A stretch of DNA of 34,900 nucleotides from Sphingobium sufflavum (GCF_021403115.1 NZ_JAJSSH010000019.1:1-34900), one strand, 5' to 3'; positions 7,126 through 15,992 are shown, counted from the first letter of the stretch. Translations and numbers: made by a program. The notes: generated by a model from the letters alone, not told the origin.

Positions 7126-9745
7126 GGGCGGTCTCCTTGGTTTCGCCGATCAGGCGCTGGATGGCGGGACGGCACGATCCGCAGTTGGTGCCCGCATTGA
7201 GCGCCGCCCCCACTGCCTCCACCGTCATCAAATTCTGGCTGCCGATCGCCTCGACGATCGTCTTCATGCCAACGTCGAAGCAGACGCAGACGATCGCCCC
7301 GCGGTCCGCCTGCGGCGTCGCCGAACGCCCGGCCATCAACTCCATGGTCGATGCACCCTCGGCCGCGATCAACTGCTCGACCAACCACTCCCGGCGCGGC
7401 AGCTTCCCGCTGCGGGTGATGAACAACGCGGCGCGCAGCACGCCATCGCGCACGACCGCGATACGCAATCCTCCTCGCGAACCGTCCACCGTCTCGACCC
7501 GCTCGCCCTTGGGCAGCAGCGCCTTGGCCAATGCGGCGGGATCGCCCTCGCCCGCCAGTTCTACCAGCCAGCCGCCCGCCACCCGCACGCGGGTCGCATA
7601 GGCAGCCGCGACCTCGCCCACCGGCTCGCGACTGATGAGGAAACCCCGCCAGTCCGGATCCATTTTTGCAAGAGCGACCGGCGTGTTCTTGAAGCCCGGC
7701 TGCCCCGAATGGGGATCCACCATGGATCGCGGGAGCAGGCCGGTGCGCCCTCCCGTCGACTGGCGGTCGGTCCAGTGAATCGGCGTGAACACCTCGCCGC
7801 GCCGCTGCCCTTCGCTGATCTGCGCGCGGAACAGGCTCATGCCCTGCGGCGTGGAAACCTGCACCAGATCGTCCGCCACTATGCCCAGCGGCGCGGCGTC
7901 ATCCGGGTGAATCTCCACCATCGGTTCGCGGCGATGCTGCGACAGTTTCGGCGACAGGCCGGTGCGCGTCATCGTATGCCACTGGTCGCGATACCGCCCG
8001 TTGTTCAGCGTCATCGGCCATTTCACCAGGGGCGCAGCCCGTTCCATCTGCGTGACCGCCACCAGTCGCGCCCGCCCGTCCGCCGTCGAATAGCGCCCGT
8101 CCGCGAACGGCACGCCGCCCCAGCGAAACGGCTCCATCGCATCATAGTCGAGGTTGGAGATGGCCGTGTGCATCGACAGGTCGAACAACCGCTCGCCACC
8201 ATTGTGATAAGCCGACAGGCGCGCATGCTCGCGATAGACATCCGCCGCGCAATCATAGTTGAACGCATCCGCCCAGCCCATCGCCTGCCCCACCTCCGCG
8301 ATGATCCGCCAGTCCGGCTTCGCCTCGCCCGCTGGTGGGAAAAAGGCGCGCTGGCGGCTGATGATCCGGTCGGAGTTGGTGACCGTCCCGTCCTTCTCAC
8401 TCCAGCCTGTGGCGGGCAGTTTCACATGGGCATATCGGCTGGTGTCCGTATCCGCGATACAGTCCGACACCACCACGAAGGGACAGGTTTCCAGCGCCTC
8501 ACGCACCAGACCGGCGTCGGGCATCGACACGGCGGGGTTCGTCGCCATGACCCACAATGCCTTGATCCGCCCTTCGCGAATGGAACGGAACAGATCGACC
8601 GCCTTCAGCCCCGGTCTGGCCGCCATCGCGGGCGCAGCCCAGAACCGCTGCACCGCCGCGACATGCTCCGGCGCGAAATCCCTATGCGCCGCCAATGTGG
8701 ACGCCAGCCCGCCAACCTCCCGCCCGCCCATCGCATTGGGCTGCCCGGTGATGGAGAAAGGGGCTGCTCCCGGCTTACCGATGCGGCCCGTGGCGAGGTG
8801 GACGTTGATGATCGCATTGACCTGATCCGTCCCGCGGATCGACTGGTTGATGCCCTGGCTGAACATCGTCACGGTGCGCGGGTTCGCCGCGAACAAGGTG
8901 TAAAAGGCCTGAAGGTCGGCGACCGGCACATCACAGGCCGCCGCCGTGGCCGTCAGGTCGCAGCCCTCGGCCAGCCCCTCCCAAAACTCTTCCGGCACCG
9001 CGACATGCGCGTCCAGATAGGCGTGATCGACAATCCCGGCCTCGCGGCAATGGGCGAGCAAACCGTTCATCAACGCCACATCGCTGCCGGGGCGGAGGGC
9101 GATATGCAGGTCGGCATCCTCGCACGTCTCTGTCCGGCGCGGGTCGATGACGACGATCTTCGTCCCCCGCGCCGCGCGCGCCGCCATGATCCGCTGATAG
9201 ACGACCGGATGGCACCAGGCCGTATTCGACCCGACCAGCACGATCAGGTCGGCCTCGTCCAGATCGGCATAGGTCGCGGGCACCACGTCCTCGCCAAAGG
9301 CGCGGATATGACCGGCAACCGCGCTCGACATGCACAGGCGGGAATTGGTGTCGATATTGCCGCTGCCGATGAAGCCCTTCATCAGCTTGTTGGCGACATA
9401 ATAATCTTCGGTCAGCAACTGGCCGGAGACATAGAAGGCCACGCTGTCCGGCCCATGGCGTGCAATCGTGTCGGCGAATTTCCGCGCGACATGGCCGATG
9501 GCCTTGTCCCAGCTCACCCGCCGCCCGCCAATTTCCGGGTGGAGCAATCGTCCCTCCAGCCCGACCGTCTCGCCCAGATGCGTGCCCTTGGAACAGAGAC
9601 GCCCCAGATTGGCGGGATGCGCCTCATCCCCCCGGATCGTCACCGTCCGGTCGGGTTGCGGCATGGCCTTCACGCCGCAACCGACGCCGCAATAGGCGCA
9701 GGTGGTGCGAACCACCCCATCACCGGATGCGGCGTCCGTCGTCAT
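7118..9745 (-). CDS. nasA: Assimilatory nitrate reductase catalytic subunit
   Basis: An 875-residue molybdopterin enzyme that reduces nitrate to nitrite in the cytoplasm. The N-terminal [4Fe-4S] ligands are C16, C19, C23 and C51 (CAYCGVGCG and LCSKG). The molybdopterin domains follow, with GSNTAWCHPVVYQR and ATNPAVSMPDAGLV, then the MopB-type C-terminal barrel (TMTRTGLSPKLSQHRREP). The last 60 residues are a BFD-like [2Fe-2S] domain (VCVCFDVG, NCGSCRP), seen in the longer NasA forms and probably the electron entry point. No flavoprotein or ferredoxin partner gene is present in the operon. The ATG follows the nirD stop by a single base, so translation is likely coupled. No twin-arginine signal, consistent with the assimilatory cytoplasmic type rather than Nap. 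Confidence 0.95.
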   Translation of the reverse strand: MTTDAASGDGVVRTTCAYCGVGCGVKAMPQPDRTVTIRGDEAHPANLGRLCSKGTHLGETVGLEGRLLHPEIGGRRVSWDKAIGHVARKFADTIARHGPDSVAFYVSGQLLTEDYYVANKLMKGFIGSGNIDTNSRLCMSSAVAGHIRAFGEDVVPATYADLDEADLIVLVGSNTAWCHPVVYQRIMAARAARGTKIVVIDPRRTETCEDADLHIALRPGSDVALMNGLLAHCREAGIVDHAYLDAHVAVPEEFWEGLAEGCDLTATAAACDVPVADLQAFYTLFAANPRTVTMFSQGINQSIRGTDQVNAIINVHLATGRIGKPGAAPFSITGQPNAMGGREVGGLASTLAAHRDFAPEHVAAVQRFWAAPAMAARPGLKAVDLFRSIREGRIKALWVMATNPAVSMPDAGLVREALETCPFVVVSDCIADTDTSRYAHVKLPATGWSEKDGTVTNSDRIISRQRAFFPPAGEAKPDWRIIAEVGQAMGWADAFNYDCAADVYREHARLSAYHNGGERLFDLSMHTAISNLDYDAMEPFRWGGVPFADGRYSTADGRARLVAVTQMERAAPLVKWPMTLNNGRYRDQWHTMTRTGLSPKLSQHRREPMVEIHPDDAAPLGIVADDLVQVSTPQGMSLFRAQISEGQRRGEVFTPIHWTDRQSTGGRTGLLPRSMVDPHSGQPGFKNTPVALAKMDPDWRGFLISREPVGEVAAAYATRVRVAGGWLVELAGEGDPAALAKALLPKGERVETVDGSRGGLRIAVVRDGVLRAALFITRSGKLPRREWLVEQLIAAEGASTMELMAGRSATPQADRGAIVCVCFDVGMKTIVEAIGSQNLMTVEAVGAALNAGTNCGSCRPAIQRLIGETKETAHA

Positions 9746-9746
9746 C

Positions 9747-10148
9747 TCAGGCCATGCCCTGCAAGGCTTCCTTGCGGCCGATCAGAATGCGGCCGCCGTC
9801 GATCTTGACCGGGATCGTCGGCACGCACCCCTCATCTTCGCCCAGCGCATGACCGTCGATCAGGCTGATCCGCCAGTTATGCAGCGGGCAGGTGACGGTC
9901 GTGTCATGGACGATGCCCTGAGACAGCGGCCCCTGCTTGTGCGGGCACTGGTTGACCAGCGCATAGACATCGCCGTTGGCGGTGCGAAAGATGGCGATCT
10001 CCTTGCCGCCCCGCACCGGCAATGTGCGCGCGCCCAGCGCCGGAAGCTGATCCACCGTACCAATGTCGAGCCAGTCTGCGATCATGTGTGTGTCCAAATG
10101 GGTGTGAGTGTCATGGTCGGCGATCCGAAGCGCGCTGAGAGCGGTCAT
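9747..10148 (-). CDS. nirD: Nitrite reductase [NAD(P)H] small subunit
   Basis: A 133-residue Rieske-type protein that pairs with NirB in reducing nitrite to ammonium. Its cluster ligands are complete: C68-x-H70 (QCPHKQGPL) and C87-x2-H90 (CPLHNW). The first ATG at 10148 overlaps the nirB stop as ATGA and has a GGGAGGGG ribosome site, so I prefer it even though it gives a protein about 20 residues longer than usual; an internal ATG at MIADWLDIG would give the normal length but has no site. The extra stretch is histidine- and threonine-rich (DHDTHTHLDTH). Confidence 0.93.
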   Translation of the reverse strand: MTALSALRIADHDTHTHLDTHMIADWLDIGTVDQLPALGARTLPVRGGKEIAIFRTANGDVYALVNQCPHKQGPLSQGIVHDTTVTCPLHNWRISLIDGHALGEDEGCVPTIPVKIDGGRILIGRKEALQGMA

Positions 10149-12610
10149 GCAGCCCCTCCCACCACGGCAAAGGGCCGGATTTCCGCGATATGCTCATGCA
10201 GGAAGCTTTCCTTGCCGCTTGCCCGTTCCGCCCAGGGATCGACCTGGAGGAAGCTCTGCGCATAGAGGAAGCGATTGCGCAGCGCCTCGCGCCCAACCTC
10301 ATCCTCGACGATGCGCTTCTTCACATAGTCGAGACCGACCCGTTCCACCCAAGGCGCGGTACGGTCCAGATAGCGCGCTTCCTCGCGGTAAAGCTGGGTG
10401 AACGCCGCGCAATAATCGAGCGCCTCCTGCTCCGTCGCCACCTTGCACAGAAAGTCCGTACCGCGCAGGTGGATGCCGCCATTGCCGCCGATATGCAGCT
10501 CATAGCCGCTATCCACGCAGATCACGCCAAAGTCCTTGATCGTCGCCTCGGCGCAATTGCGGGGGCAACCCGACACCGCGATCTTGAACTTGTGCGGCAT
10601 CCACGACCCCCAGGTCATCTGCTCCGCCTTGATGCCCAGCCCCGTCGAGTCCTGCGTCCCGAACCGGCACCATTCGGACCCCACGCAGGTCTTCACGGTG
10701 CGCAGAGCCTTGCCATAGGCATGGCCGGACACCATCCCCGCCGCATTCAGGTCACCCCAGATGGCGGGCAGGTCTTCCTTCTTGATGCCGAACAGGTCGA
10801 GCCGCTGCCCGCCCGTGACCTTCACCATGCGTGCGCCATATTTGTCGGCGGCGTCGGCGATGGCGCGCAGTTCGTTCGGCGTGGTGACGCCGCCCCACAT
10901 GCGCGGCACCACCGAATAGGTGCCGTCCTTCTGGATATTGGCGTGCATCCGCTCGTTGACGAACCGGCTCTGCGGGTCTTCGACATGCTCGGCCGGCCAA
11001 GCGCACAGCAGATAATAGTTGAGCGCCGGACGGCAGGAGGAACAGCCGTCGGGCGTCGTCCAGCTCATTTCCTGCATGACTTCGGGAATGGCCTTCAGGC
11101 CCTTTTCCACGATGGCGGCGCGCACATCCTCATGGGTGAAGCTGGTGCATTTGCACATCGTCTTGACGGTGCGTTCGCCGGAATAGTCATCGCCCAGCGC
11201 CAGCGCGAGCAGGTTCTCGACCAGCCCCGTGCACGAACCGCAGCTGGCCGACGCCTTGCAGGTCGCCCGCACCGCGTCGAGGTCGGTGGCGCCGCCCGCC
11301 ACGCAGGCCATCACCTGCCCCTTGCTGACGCCGTTGCAGCCGCAGATCTCCGCATCGTCGGAAAGCGCCGCAACGGCCGCCTTAGGGTCCGACAGCGCAC
11401 CCCCGGACGCAAACGCCTGACCAAAGATCAGCGCCTCGCGGATGTCCGCGATATTCTCTTCCTTCTTCAGAAGGTCGAAATACCAGTTACCGTCGGCGGT
11501 ATCGCCATACAGCACCGCGCCGATGACCTTCTCATCCTTGACGATCACGCGCTTGTACACGCCGCGCGTCGCATCGCGCAGGACGATATCCTCGCAGCCC
11601 TCGCCGCCGGAAAAATCGCCGGCGGAAAAGACGTCGATGCCGCTGACCTTGAGCTTGGTGGAGGTCACGGAGCCGGTGTAGCCGCTGGGATTGCCCGTCT
11701 GGCTGTCCGCCAGCGCCCGGCACATTTCCCACAAGGGCGCCACGAGGCCATAAACCGCACCGCGATGCTGCACGCACTCGCCCACCGCCAGGACAGCGGG
11801 ATCGCTCGTCATCATATGGTCGTCGACCAGGATGCCGCGCTCGACGTCCAGACCGGCGGCCTTGGCGAGGCCGGTCGACGGGCGGATACCCACCGCCATC
11901 ACCACGATGGAACAGGGAATTTCCGTCCCGTCCTTCAGGCGGACACCCTCGACTTTGCCGTCGCCATAGACTTCGCCGGTGTCGGCCTGCGTCAGGATGG
12001 TCTGGCCGCGCCGCTCCAGTTCGGTCTTGAGCAGCCAGCCCGCCGCCTCGTCCAGCTGCCGCTCCATCAGGGTCGGCATCAGGTGGATGACCGTGACCTT
12101 CATGCCGCGCAGGGCAAGGCCGTGCGCCGCTTCGAGGCCGAGCAGGCCGCCGCCGATGACGACCGCGTCGCCGCCCGCGTCCGCCGCCGCCAGCATCTTG
12201 TCCACATCCTCCATGTCGCGGAAGGTGATGACGCCGGGCAGATCCTTGCCGGGAACCGGGATGATGAACGGGTCCGATCCCGTGGCCAGCAGCAGCCGGT
12301 CATAGCTTTCGGTGCGACCCGACGCGCTGGTGACCGTCTGCGCAGCGCGATCGACGGCAACGATGGCGTCGCCCGCGACCAGCGTGATGCCATTGTCGGC
12401 GTACCAGGCCTCGCTGTTGATGACGATGTCGTCGAACGACTTCTCACCGGCCAGCAGGGGCGACAGCATGATGCGGTTATAGTTGACGCGCGGTTCCGAC
12501 CCGAAAATCGTGATGCGGAACTTGTTCGGATCGCGGGCGAGGATTTCCTCGACGGCGCGGCACCCGGCCATGCCATTGCCGACGACGATGAGATGCGGTT
12601 TCTGGGACAT
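10145..12610 (-). CDS. nirB: Nitrite reductase [NAD(P)H] large subunit
   Basis: An 821-residue cytoplasmic flavo-siroheme enzyme that reduces nitrite to ammonium with NAD(P)H electrons. Order of parts: FAD-binding start HLIVVGNGMAGCR; NAD(P)H-binding AVVIGGGLLGLEAA near residue 145; two BFD-like [2Fe-2S] segments (CGCNGVSKG with SCGSC, then MCKCTSFTHED with GCSSC); and the siroheme/[4Fe-4S] half with CVGSEWC and SGCPRNC holding the four cysteines. I start at MSQKPHLIVVG (ATG at 12610) because this is where homology begins; a GGGAG lies about 10 bases upstream and the ATG shares one base with the stop of the transporter. nirD overlaps its 3' end by 4 bases. Confidence 0.96.
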   Translation of the reverse strand: MSQKPHLIVVGNGMAGCRAVEEILARDPNKFRITIFGSEPRVNYNRIMLSPLLAGEKSFDDIVINSEAWYADNGITLVAGDAIVAVDRAAQTVTSASGRTESYDRLLLATGSDPFIIPVPGKDLPGVITFRDMEDVDKMLAAADAGGDAVVIGGGLLGLEAAHGLALRGMKVTVIHLMPTLMERQLDEAAGWLLKTELERRGQTILTQADTGEVYGDGKVEGVRLKDGTEIPCSIVVMAVGIRPSTGLAKAAGLDVERGILVDDHMMTSDPAVLAVGECVQHRGAVYGLVAPLWEMCRALADSQTGNPSGYTGSVTSTKLKVSGIDVFSAGDFSGGEGCEDIVLRDATRGVYKRVIVKDEKVIGAVLYGDTADGNWYFDLLKKEENIADIREALIFGQAFASGGALSDPKAAVAALSDDAEICGCNGVSKGQVMACVAGGATDLDAVRATCKASASCGSCTGLVENLLALALGDDYSGERTVKTMCKCTSFTHEDVRAAIVEKGLKAIPEVMQEMSWTTPDGCSSCRPALNYYLLCAWPAEHVEDPQSRFVNERMHANIQKDGTYSVVPRMWGGVTTPNELRAIADAADKYGARMVKVTGGQRLDLFGIKKEDLPAIWGDLNAAGMVSGHAYGKALRTVKTCVGSEWCRFGTQDSTGLGIKAEQMTWGSWMPHKFKIAVSGCPRNCAEATIKDFGVICVDSGYELHIGGNGGIHLRGTDFLCKVATEQEALDYCAAFTQLYREEARYLDRTAPWVERVGLDYVKKRIVEDEVGREALRNRFLYAQSFLQVDPWAERASGKESFLHEHIAEIRPFAVVGGAA

Positions 12611-13836
12611 TAGATACGTACTCCCTGAATGGCCGCGCCCCATGTGGTGCGCCACCGCTTCTTGACAGAGGTGAGACCGCCGAGCGCGACGAGCGCGAGC
12701 GCGGCGAAGATGAGGAAACCGGCGGACGGGCTACCCGTCCACTGCTTGGCAAGGCCCAGCGAGGAGGCGAGGTAGAAGCCGCCCACGCCGCCGCCAAAGC
12801 CGACCAGTCCGGTCATGACGCCGATCTGGTTGCGGAAGCGCTGCGGCACCAGCTGGAACACCGCGCCATTTCCCACGCCCAGCGCGCCCATGACGGCGAA
12901 GAACAGCGGGAAGAGGATAGCAAAGCTGTGCGGCGCTGCGCTGATCGCGACCAGAAGGACGGCGGCGACGATATAGACCAGCGACAGTGTCTTGATGCCC
13001 CCGATCCGGTCGGCCAGTGCGCCGCCCAGCGGACGAACCATCGACCCGGCAAAGACACAGGCGGCCGTGGCATAGCCCGCATGGATCGGCGTCATGCCCA
13101 GTTCGGTGGTATAGAAGATCGGCAGCGACCCCGCGAGGCCGACGAACCCGCCAAAGGTCACGCCATAGAAGAGGATGAACCACCAGGTATCGCCCTCGCC
13201 CAGCATCGCGCCATAGGCCCTGATATAGGCGCCCATGCTCTTGGCGGGCGGCTGGTCCGGGCTGTCCTTCACGAAGACCATATAGGCCACGAAGACGATG
13301 ACCAGCGGGATGACCGCAAGGCCCAGCACATTGTTCCAGCCGAACGCCTTGGCCAGCAGCGGAGCAAAAAGCGCGGCCAGCACGGTGCCCGAATTGCCCA
13401 TGCCCGCGATGCCCATCGCCTTGCCCTGATGCTCCGGCGGATACCAGCGGCTGGCGAGCGGGAGTGCAACCGCGAAGCTCGCCCCCGCAAAGCCCAGAAT
13501 CACACCGACCGCAATCAGGCCGTTCAGGCTGTCGACGCCGAAATGCCATGCCGACAACAGGCCAGCGATCACGATGACTTGTCCGATCGCCCCCGTAACC
13601 TTCTGGCCGATCTTGTCGACCAGGAAGCCGTTGACGAGGCGCAGGACTGCGCCCGCCAGCGTCGGCACCGCGACCATGAAGCCCTTTTCGGCCGGGGTCA
13701 GTCCCATGTCCTTGGAAATGATCGGCGCCAGCGGGCCAAGCATGTTCCACACCATGAAGGCGATGTCGAAGTACAGGAACGCCATGATGAGCGTAGGCCT
13801 GTGCCCGGATTGCCAGAAGGGTTTACTCTCGGTCAT
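12610..13836 (-). CDS. narK: Nitrate/nitrite MFS transporter (NarK/NasA type)
   Basis: A 408-residue, 12-segment inner-membrane carrier of the nitrate-nitrite porter family. Evidence: the opening FLYFDIAFMVWNMLGPLAPII, the GFAGASFAVALPLASRWYPPEHQGKAMGIAGMGNSG stretch in segments 4-5 containing the glycine-rich nitrate signature, and a second one around GVGNGAVFQLVPQRF. I chose MTESKPFWQSGHRPTL (ATG at 13836); the frame stays open upstream, but that stretch is repeat DNA. It is the first gene of the nirB-nirD-nasA-cobA operon, and its stop shares a base with the nirB start. No clear promoter is seen in the 191 bases before it, and no NasT-type attenuator; the nearest one on this strand is at 15.9-16.0 kb, beyond an opposing gene. 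The symbol is for the family; substrate preference between nitrate and nitrite is not resolved. Confidence 0.91.
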   Translation of the reverse strand: MTESKPFWQSGHRPTLIMAFLYFDIAFMVWNMLGPLAPIISKDMGLTPAEKGFMVAVPTLAGAVLRLVNGFLVDKIGQKVTGAIGQVIVIAGLLSAWHFGVDSLNGLIAVGVILGFAGASFAVALPLASRWYPPEHQGKAMGIAGMGNSGTVLAALFAPLLAKAFGWNNVLGLAVIPLVIVFVAYMVFVKDSPDQPPAKSMGAYIRAYGAMLGEGDTWWFILFYGVTFGGFVGLAGSLPIFYTTELGMTPIHAGYATAACVFAGSMVRPLGGALADRIGGIKTLSLVYIVAAVLLVAISAAPHSFAILFPLFFAVMGALGVGNGAVFQLVPQRFRNQIGVMTGLVGFGGGVGGFYLASSLGLAKQWTGSPSAGFLIFAALALVALGGLTSVKKRWRTTWGAAIQGVRI

Positions 13837-13864
13837 TCTCAAATCATCCCCACCACAGAGAGAG

Positions 13865-13940
13865 ACGTCATCCCGGCGCAGGCCGGGGTCTTTGCTGGAA
13901 GCGCGCCGCCATGAGCGATCCCGGCCTGTGCCGGGGTGGC
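13865..13940. repeat. Pair of inverted REP-like palindromes
   Basis: Two small hairpin units sit in opposite orientation between the narK-type gene and the kinase. The first has CCCGGC/GCCGGG arms at 13872-13887 with loop GCAG; the second has the same arms at 13920-13935 with loop CTGT. Both carry the flanking GATC- or GTC-type bases of the GTCATCCCGGCGCAGGCCGGG units scattered through sphingomonad genomes (from general knowledge, not searched). They lie in the transcribed leader region of narK if its promoter is further upstream. Confidence 0.6.
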
Positions 13941-13991
13941 CCGCTGAACGGAGGCATCCGAAATTTTCACGCTTGACGAACGACCCCACGC

Positions 13992-14028
13992 CCCGCTCCC
14001 CTCACGCACGTACATGCGAGGGAGCGGG
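13992..14028 (+). promoter_or_regulatory. Hairpin enclosing the kinase ribosome-binding site
   Basis: CCCGCTCCC at 13992-14000 pairs perfectly with GGGAGCGGG at 14020-14028, and inner bases (CGCA/TGCG region) can extend the stem. The right arm contains the only ribosome site (GAGGGAG) of the kinase-phosphatase gene and runs into its GTG start, so folding would hide the translation start. Confidence 0.5.
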
Positions 14029-15722
14029 TGGTGAGACCGGAAGGACGTTTGCAGGTGGCCGCTGGCCATGCCTCCGAGCGGGGCGCACGCCCCGACAATC
14101 AGGACTTTGCCGGCATCTACGCGGCGACGGAGAATGAACGGGCGCGCCACGGCATGATCGCGGCGGTGGCGGATGGCGTGGGCGGCCACAAGGGCGGCCG
14201 CATCGCGTCCGAACTGGCCGTTCGCTCCCTGATCGAGGGGTTCTACGACCAGCCCGACACCATCGGCCCGGCGGCGGCGGTCCAGCGCGTCATGGCGCCC
14301 TTCAACCGCTGGCTGACCGCCATGGGACGAACCGAAAGCATGGCTCACGCCGCCACGACTTTTACCACATTGGTTATAAAAGGTCGCCGCGCCCATGTCC
14401 TGCATGTCGGTGACAGCCGCGCCTGGCACTATCGCGAGGGTCGCCTGACCCTGCTGACCGAGGACCATACCCGGTCCCATCCCGACCAGAAGCATATCCT
14501 TTATCGCGCGCTGGGTATCGAGGAGCGACTGCGCCTCGACCATCATGACATCGTGCTGGCGGAACACGACCGGCTGCTGCTCACCAGCGACGGCGTCCAT
14601 GGCACGTTGAGCGCGAGGAAGCTGGAACGGCTGCTGGGCGCGCGCAACTCGGCGGAGGCGGACGCGCAGGCCGTGGTCGAGGCCGCGCTCGACGGCGGCA
14701 GCAGCGACAACGCCAGCGCCGTCATCCTCGACATCGTGGCGCTGCCCGCCATCGACCATGACAGCGTCGCGGGCGACATCGCGCGCCTGCCCATCCTCGA
14801 TCCGCCGTCCGAGGGCGACACCATCGACGGCTTCCGCCTCGACAGCCTGCTCTCCGACGGTCGCTATACCCGCCTGTTCCGCGGCACGGACAGCGTGTCC
14901 GGCCAGACGGTGGCGGTCAAATTCCCCAAGCCCGCCCTGCTGTCCGAAAGCGGCGCCCGGCTGGCCTTCGCGCGCGAGATGCTGGTCGGCAGCCGCGTCT
15001 CCAGCCCCTTCGTCGCGGGCGTCATATCCGTCTCGACCGACCGCCAGACCCGGCTCTACGGCGTCCAGCCCTTCTATGATGGCGAGACGCTGGAGGCGCG
15101 GCTGGCCGCCCGTCAGATCAGCCTTGCCGATGGTCTCGCCATCGCCATCCAGTTGACCCGCGCGGTCGCCGCGCTGCACCGGCTGGACATCATCCACCGT
15201 GACATCAAGCCCGACAATGTCATGTTGCTGCCCGACGGCGGTCTGAAACTGATCGACCTCGGCGTCGCCCGACTGCCCCGCATCGACGAGTTCGTCGGCG
15301 TCGAGATTCCCGGCACGCCCAGCTATCTCGCGCCCGAAATGTTCGCCGGCAATCTGGGCGACGAGGGTACGGACCAGTTCGCGCTGGGCGTCACCCTCTG
15401 GCGCCTGTTCGCCCGCGCCTACCCCTATGGCGAGGTCGAAGCCTTCAGCCGCCCCCGCTTCCGCAAGCTTAACCTGCCCAGCGTCGCCCGTCCCGAACTG
15501 CCCGGCTGGCTGGACAGCACCCTGATGCGCGCCGTCGCGGTCGACCCGGACGAGCGTTTCGGCGACGTGGTCGAGCTGCTGCGCGCGCTGGAAGGCGGCG
15601 CGGCGGTCGCCCGCGTGAACCAGGGCTTCATACCCCTGATCGAGCGTGACCCGGTGCGCTTCTGGCAGCTCATATCGCTGGCCCTCGCCCTGGCGCTGGT
15701 CATATCGCTGGCGCATCACTGA
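14028..15722 (+). CDS. Bifunctional PP2C-type phosphatase / Ser-Thr protein kinase, membrane-anchored
   Basis: A 564-residue fusion. Residues about 10-245 are a PP2C phosphatase domain with its metal-binding motifs: RPDNQDF, AVADGVGGHKGG, LHVGDSRAW, LLTSDGVHG and SDNASAV. Residues about 265-530 are a Hanks-type kinase: VAVKFPKP with the ATP-binding lysine, HRDIKPDN with catalytic D392, LIDLGVARLP (DLG in place of DFG) and PGTPSYLAPE. A hydrophobic segment (FWQLISLALALALVISL) at the extreme C-terminus should anchor it in the inner membrane. GTG at 14028 or 14031 is the start; GAGGGA precedes both. Kinases of this kind neighbour nitrate-assimilation genes in other proteobacteria (for example beside nirB/nasA in Pseudomonas aeruginosa, from memory), so a role in nitrate uptake or assimilation control is likely. 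Here it is transcribed opposite to both flanking nitrate operons, which is unusual. Targets are unknown. Confidence 0.92.
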   Translation: MVRPEGRLQVAAGHASERGARPDNQDFAGIYAATENERARHGMIAAVADGVGGHKGGRIASELAVRSLIEGFYDQPDTIGPAAAVQRVMAPFNRWLTAMGRTESMAHAATTFTTLVIKGRRAHVLHVGDSRAWHYREGRLTLLTEDHTRSHPDQKHILYRALGIEERLRLDHHDIVLAEHDRLLLTSDGVHGTLSARKLERLLGARNSAEADAQAVVEAALDGGSSDNASAVILDIVALPAIDHDSVAGDIARLPILDPPSEGDTIDGFRLDSLLSDGRYTRLFRGTDSVSGQTVAVKFPKPALLSESGARLAFAREMLVGSRVSSPFVAGVISVSTDRQTRLYGVQPFYDGETLEARLAARQISLADGLAIAIQLTRAVAALHRLDIIHRDIKPDNVMLLPDGGLKLIDLGVARLPRIDEFVGVEIPGTPSYLAPEMFAGNLGDEGTDQFALGVTLWRLFARAYPYGEVEAFSRPRFRKLNLPSVARPELPGWLDSTLMRAVAVDPDERFGDVVELLRALEGGAAVARVNQGFIPLIERDPVRFWQLISLALALALVISLAHH

Positions 15723-15899
15723 CCGCGCGCCTTCGATCACCATCATGCCGGTGGCGGCGCGGGGAGACCTGACGGGAACCGACAGCGACTGAACGGTCGC
15801 GGCATGCACGGACCGGCCGGCGCGTGCTGCGCCATCCGCCTTTCCGTCCTGCTGTGCCAACCGTCCGTCCACGCTGCCGCTCCGTTCGAAAAAGAACGC

Positions 15900-15942
15900 A
15901 AAAAAGCCGCACGATCCGGGCGTCCTCCCCAAGATCGGCGGC
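15900..15942 (-). terminator. Leader terminator (attenuator) of NasT-type leader B
   Basis: Read leftward, GCCGCCGATC (15942-15933) pairs with GATCGTGCGGC (15916-15906): GCCGC with GCGGC and GATC with GATC, with a small internal loop, followed by TTTTTT at 15905-15900. It faces away from the porin and into the antisense strand of the kinase gene. The GCCGCC arm is also the 3' arm of the hexaloop hairpin just upstream, so the two folds exclude each other. No gene on this strand begins until narK at 13836. Confidence 0.6.
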
Positions 15943-15992
15943 GCCATTGCCTGCCAAATTATTTGGTGTCGCTATGCCACTTCGTTGCAGCA
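15937..15992 (-). promoter_or_regulatory. Probable NasT (ANTAR) target RNA, leader B: two hexaloop hairpins
   Basis: Read leftward, hairpin P1 (15992-15975) is TGCTGC-AACGAA-GTGGCA, with two G-U pairs in RNA. Hairpin P2 (15955-15937) is GGC-a-GGC, loop AATGGC, then GCCGCC, with one bulged A. ANTAR proteins are known to bind paired hairpins whose 6-base loops have A at position 1 and G at position 4; both loops fit. P2's 3' arm is the terminator's 5' arm, the standard antitermination arrangement. The rest of the 524-base gap between the kinase and porin genes holds the upstream block at 16070, two hairpins at 16110-16188 and nothing else I can read. Pairing was done by eye. Confidence 0.6.

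Noticed and set aside
6914..12613. Very long rightward open frames (964 and 807 codons) opposite nasA and nirB
   Set aside because: They are opposite genes with complete cofactor motifs, rich in arginine, histidine and alanine, and have no ribosome sites. They are shadows of GC-rich coding DNA.
15880..15897. GTTC-N6-GAAC near 15883 as a LexA box
   Set aside because: It is an inverted repeat with the wrong arrangement; the alphaproteobacterial box is a direct GAAC/GTTC repeat with 7 bases between.
13839..15947. A 702-codon leftward open frame that would fill the gap between leader B and narK
   Set aside because: It is the mirror of the kinase-phosphatase gene. The plus strand shows all PP2C and kinase motifs, while the leftward product is low-complexity and resembles no family I know. 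It does show that the antisense transcript would be free of dense stops, a common effect of GC-rich codon use.
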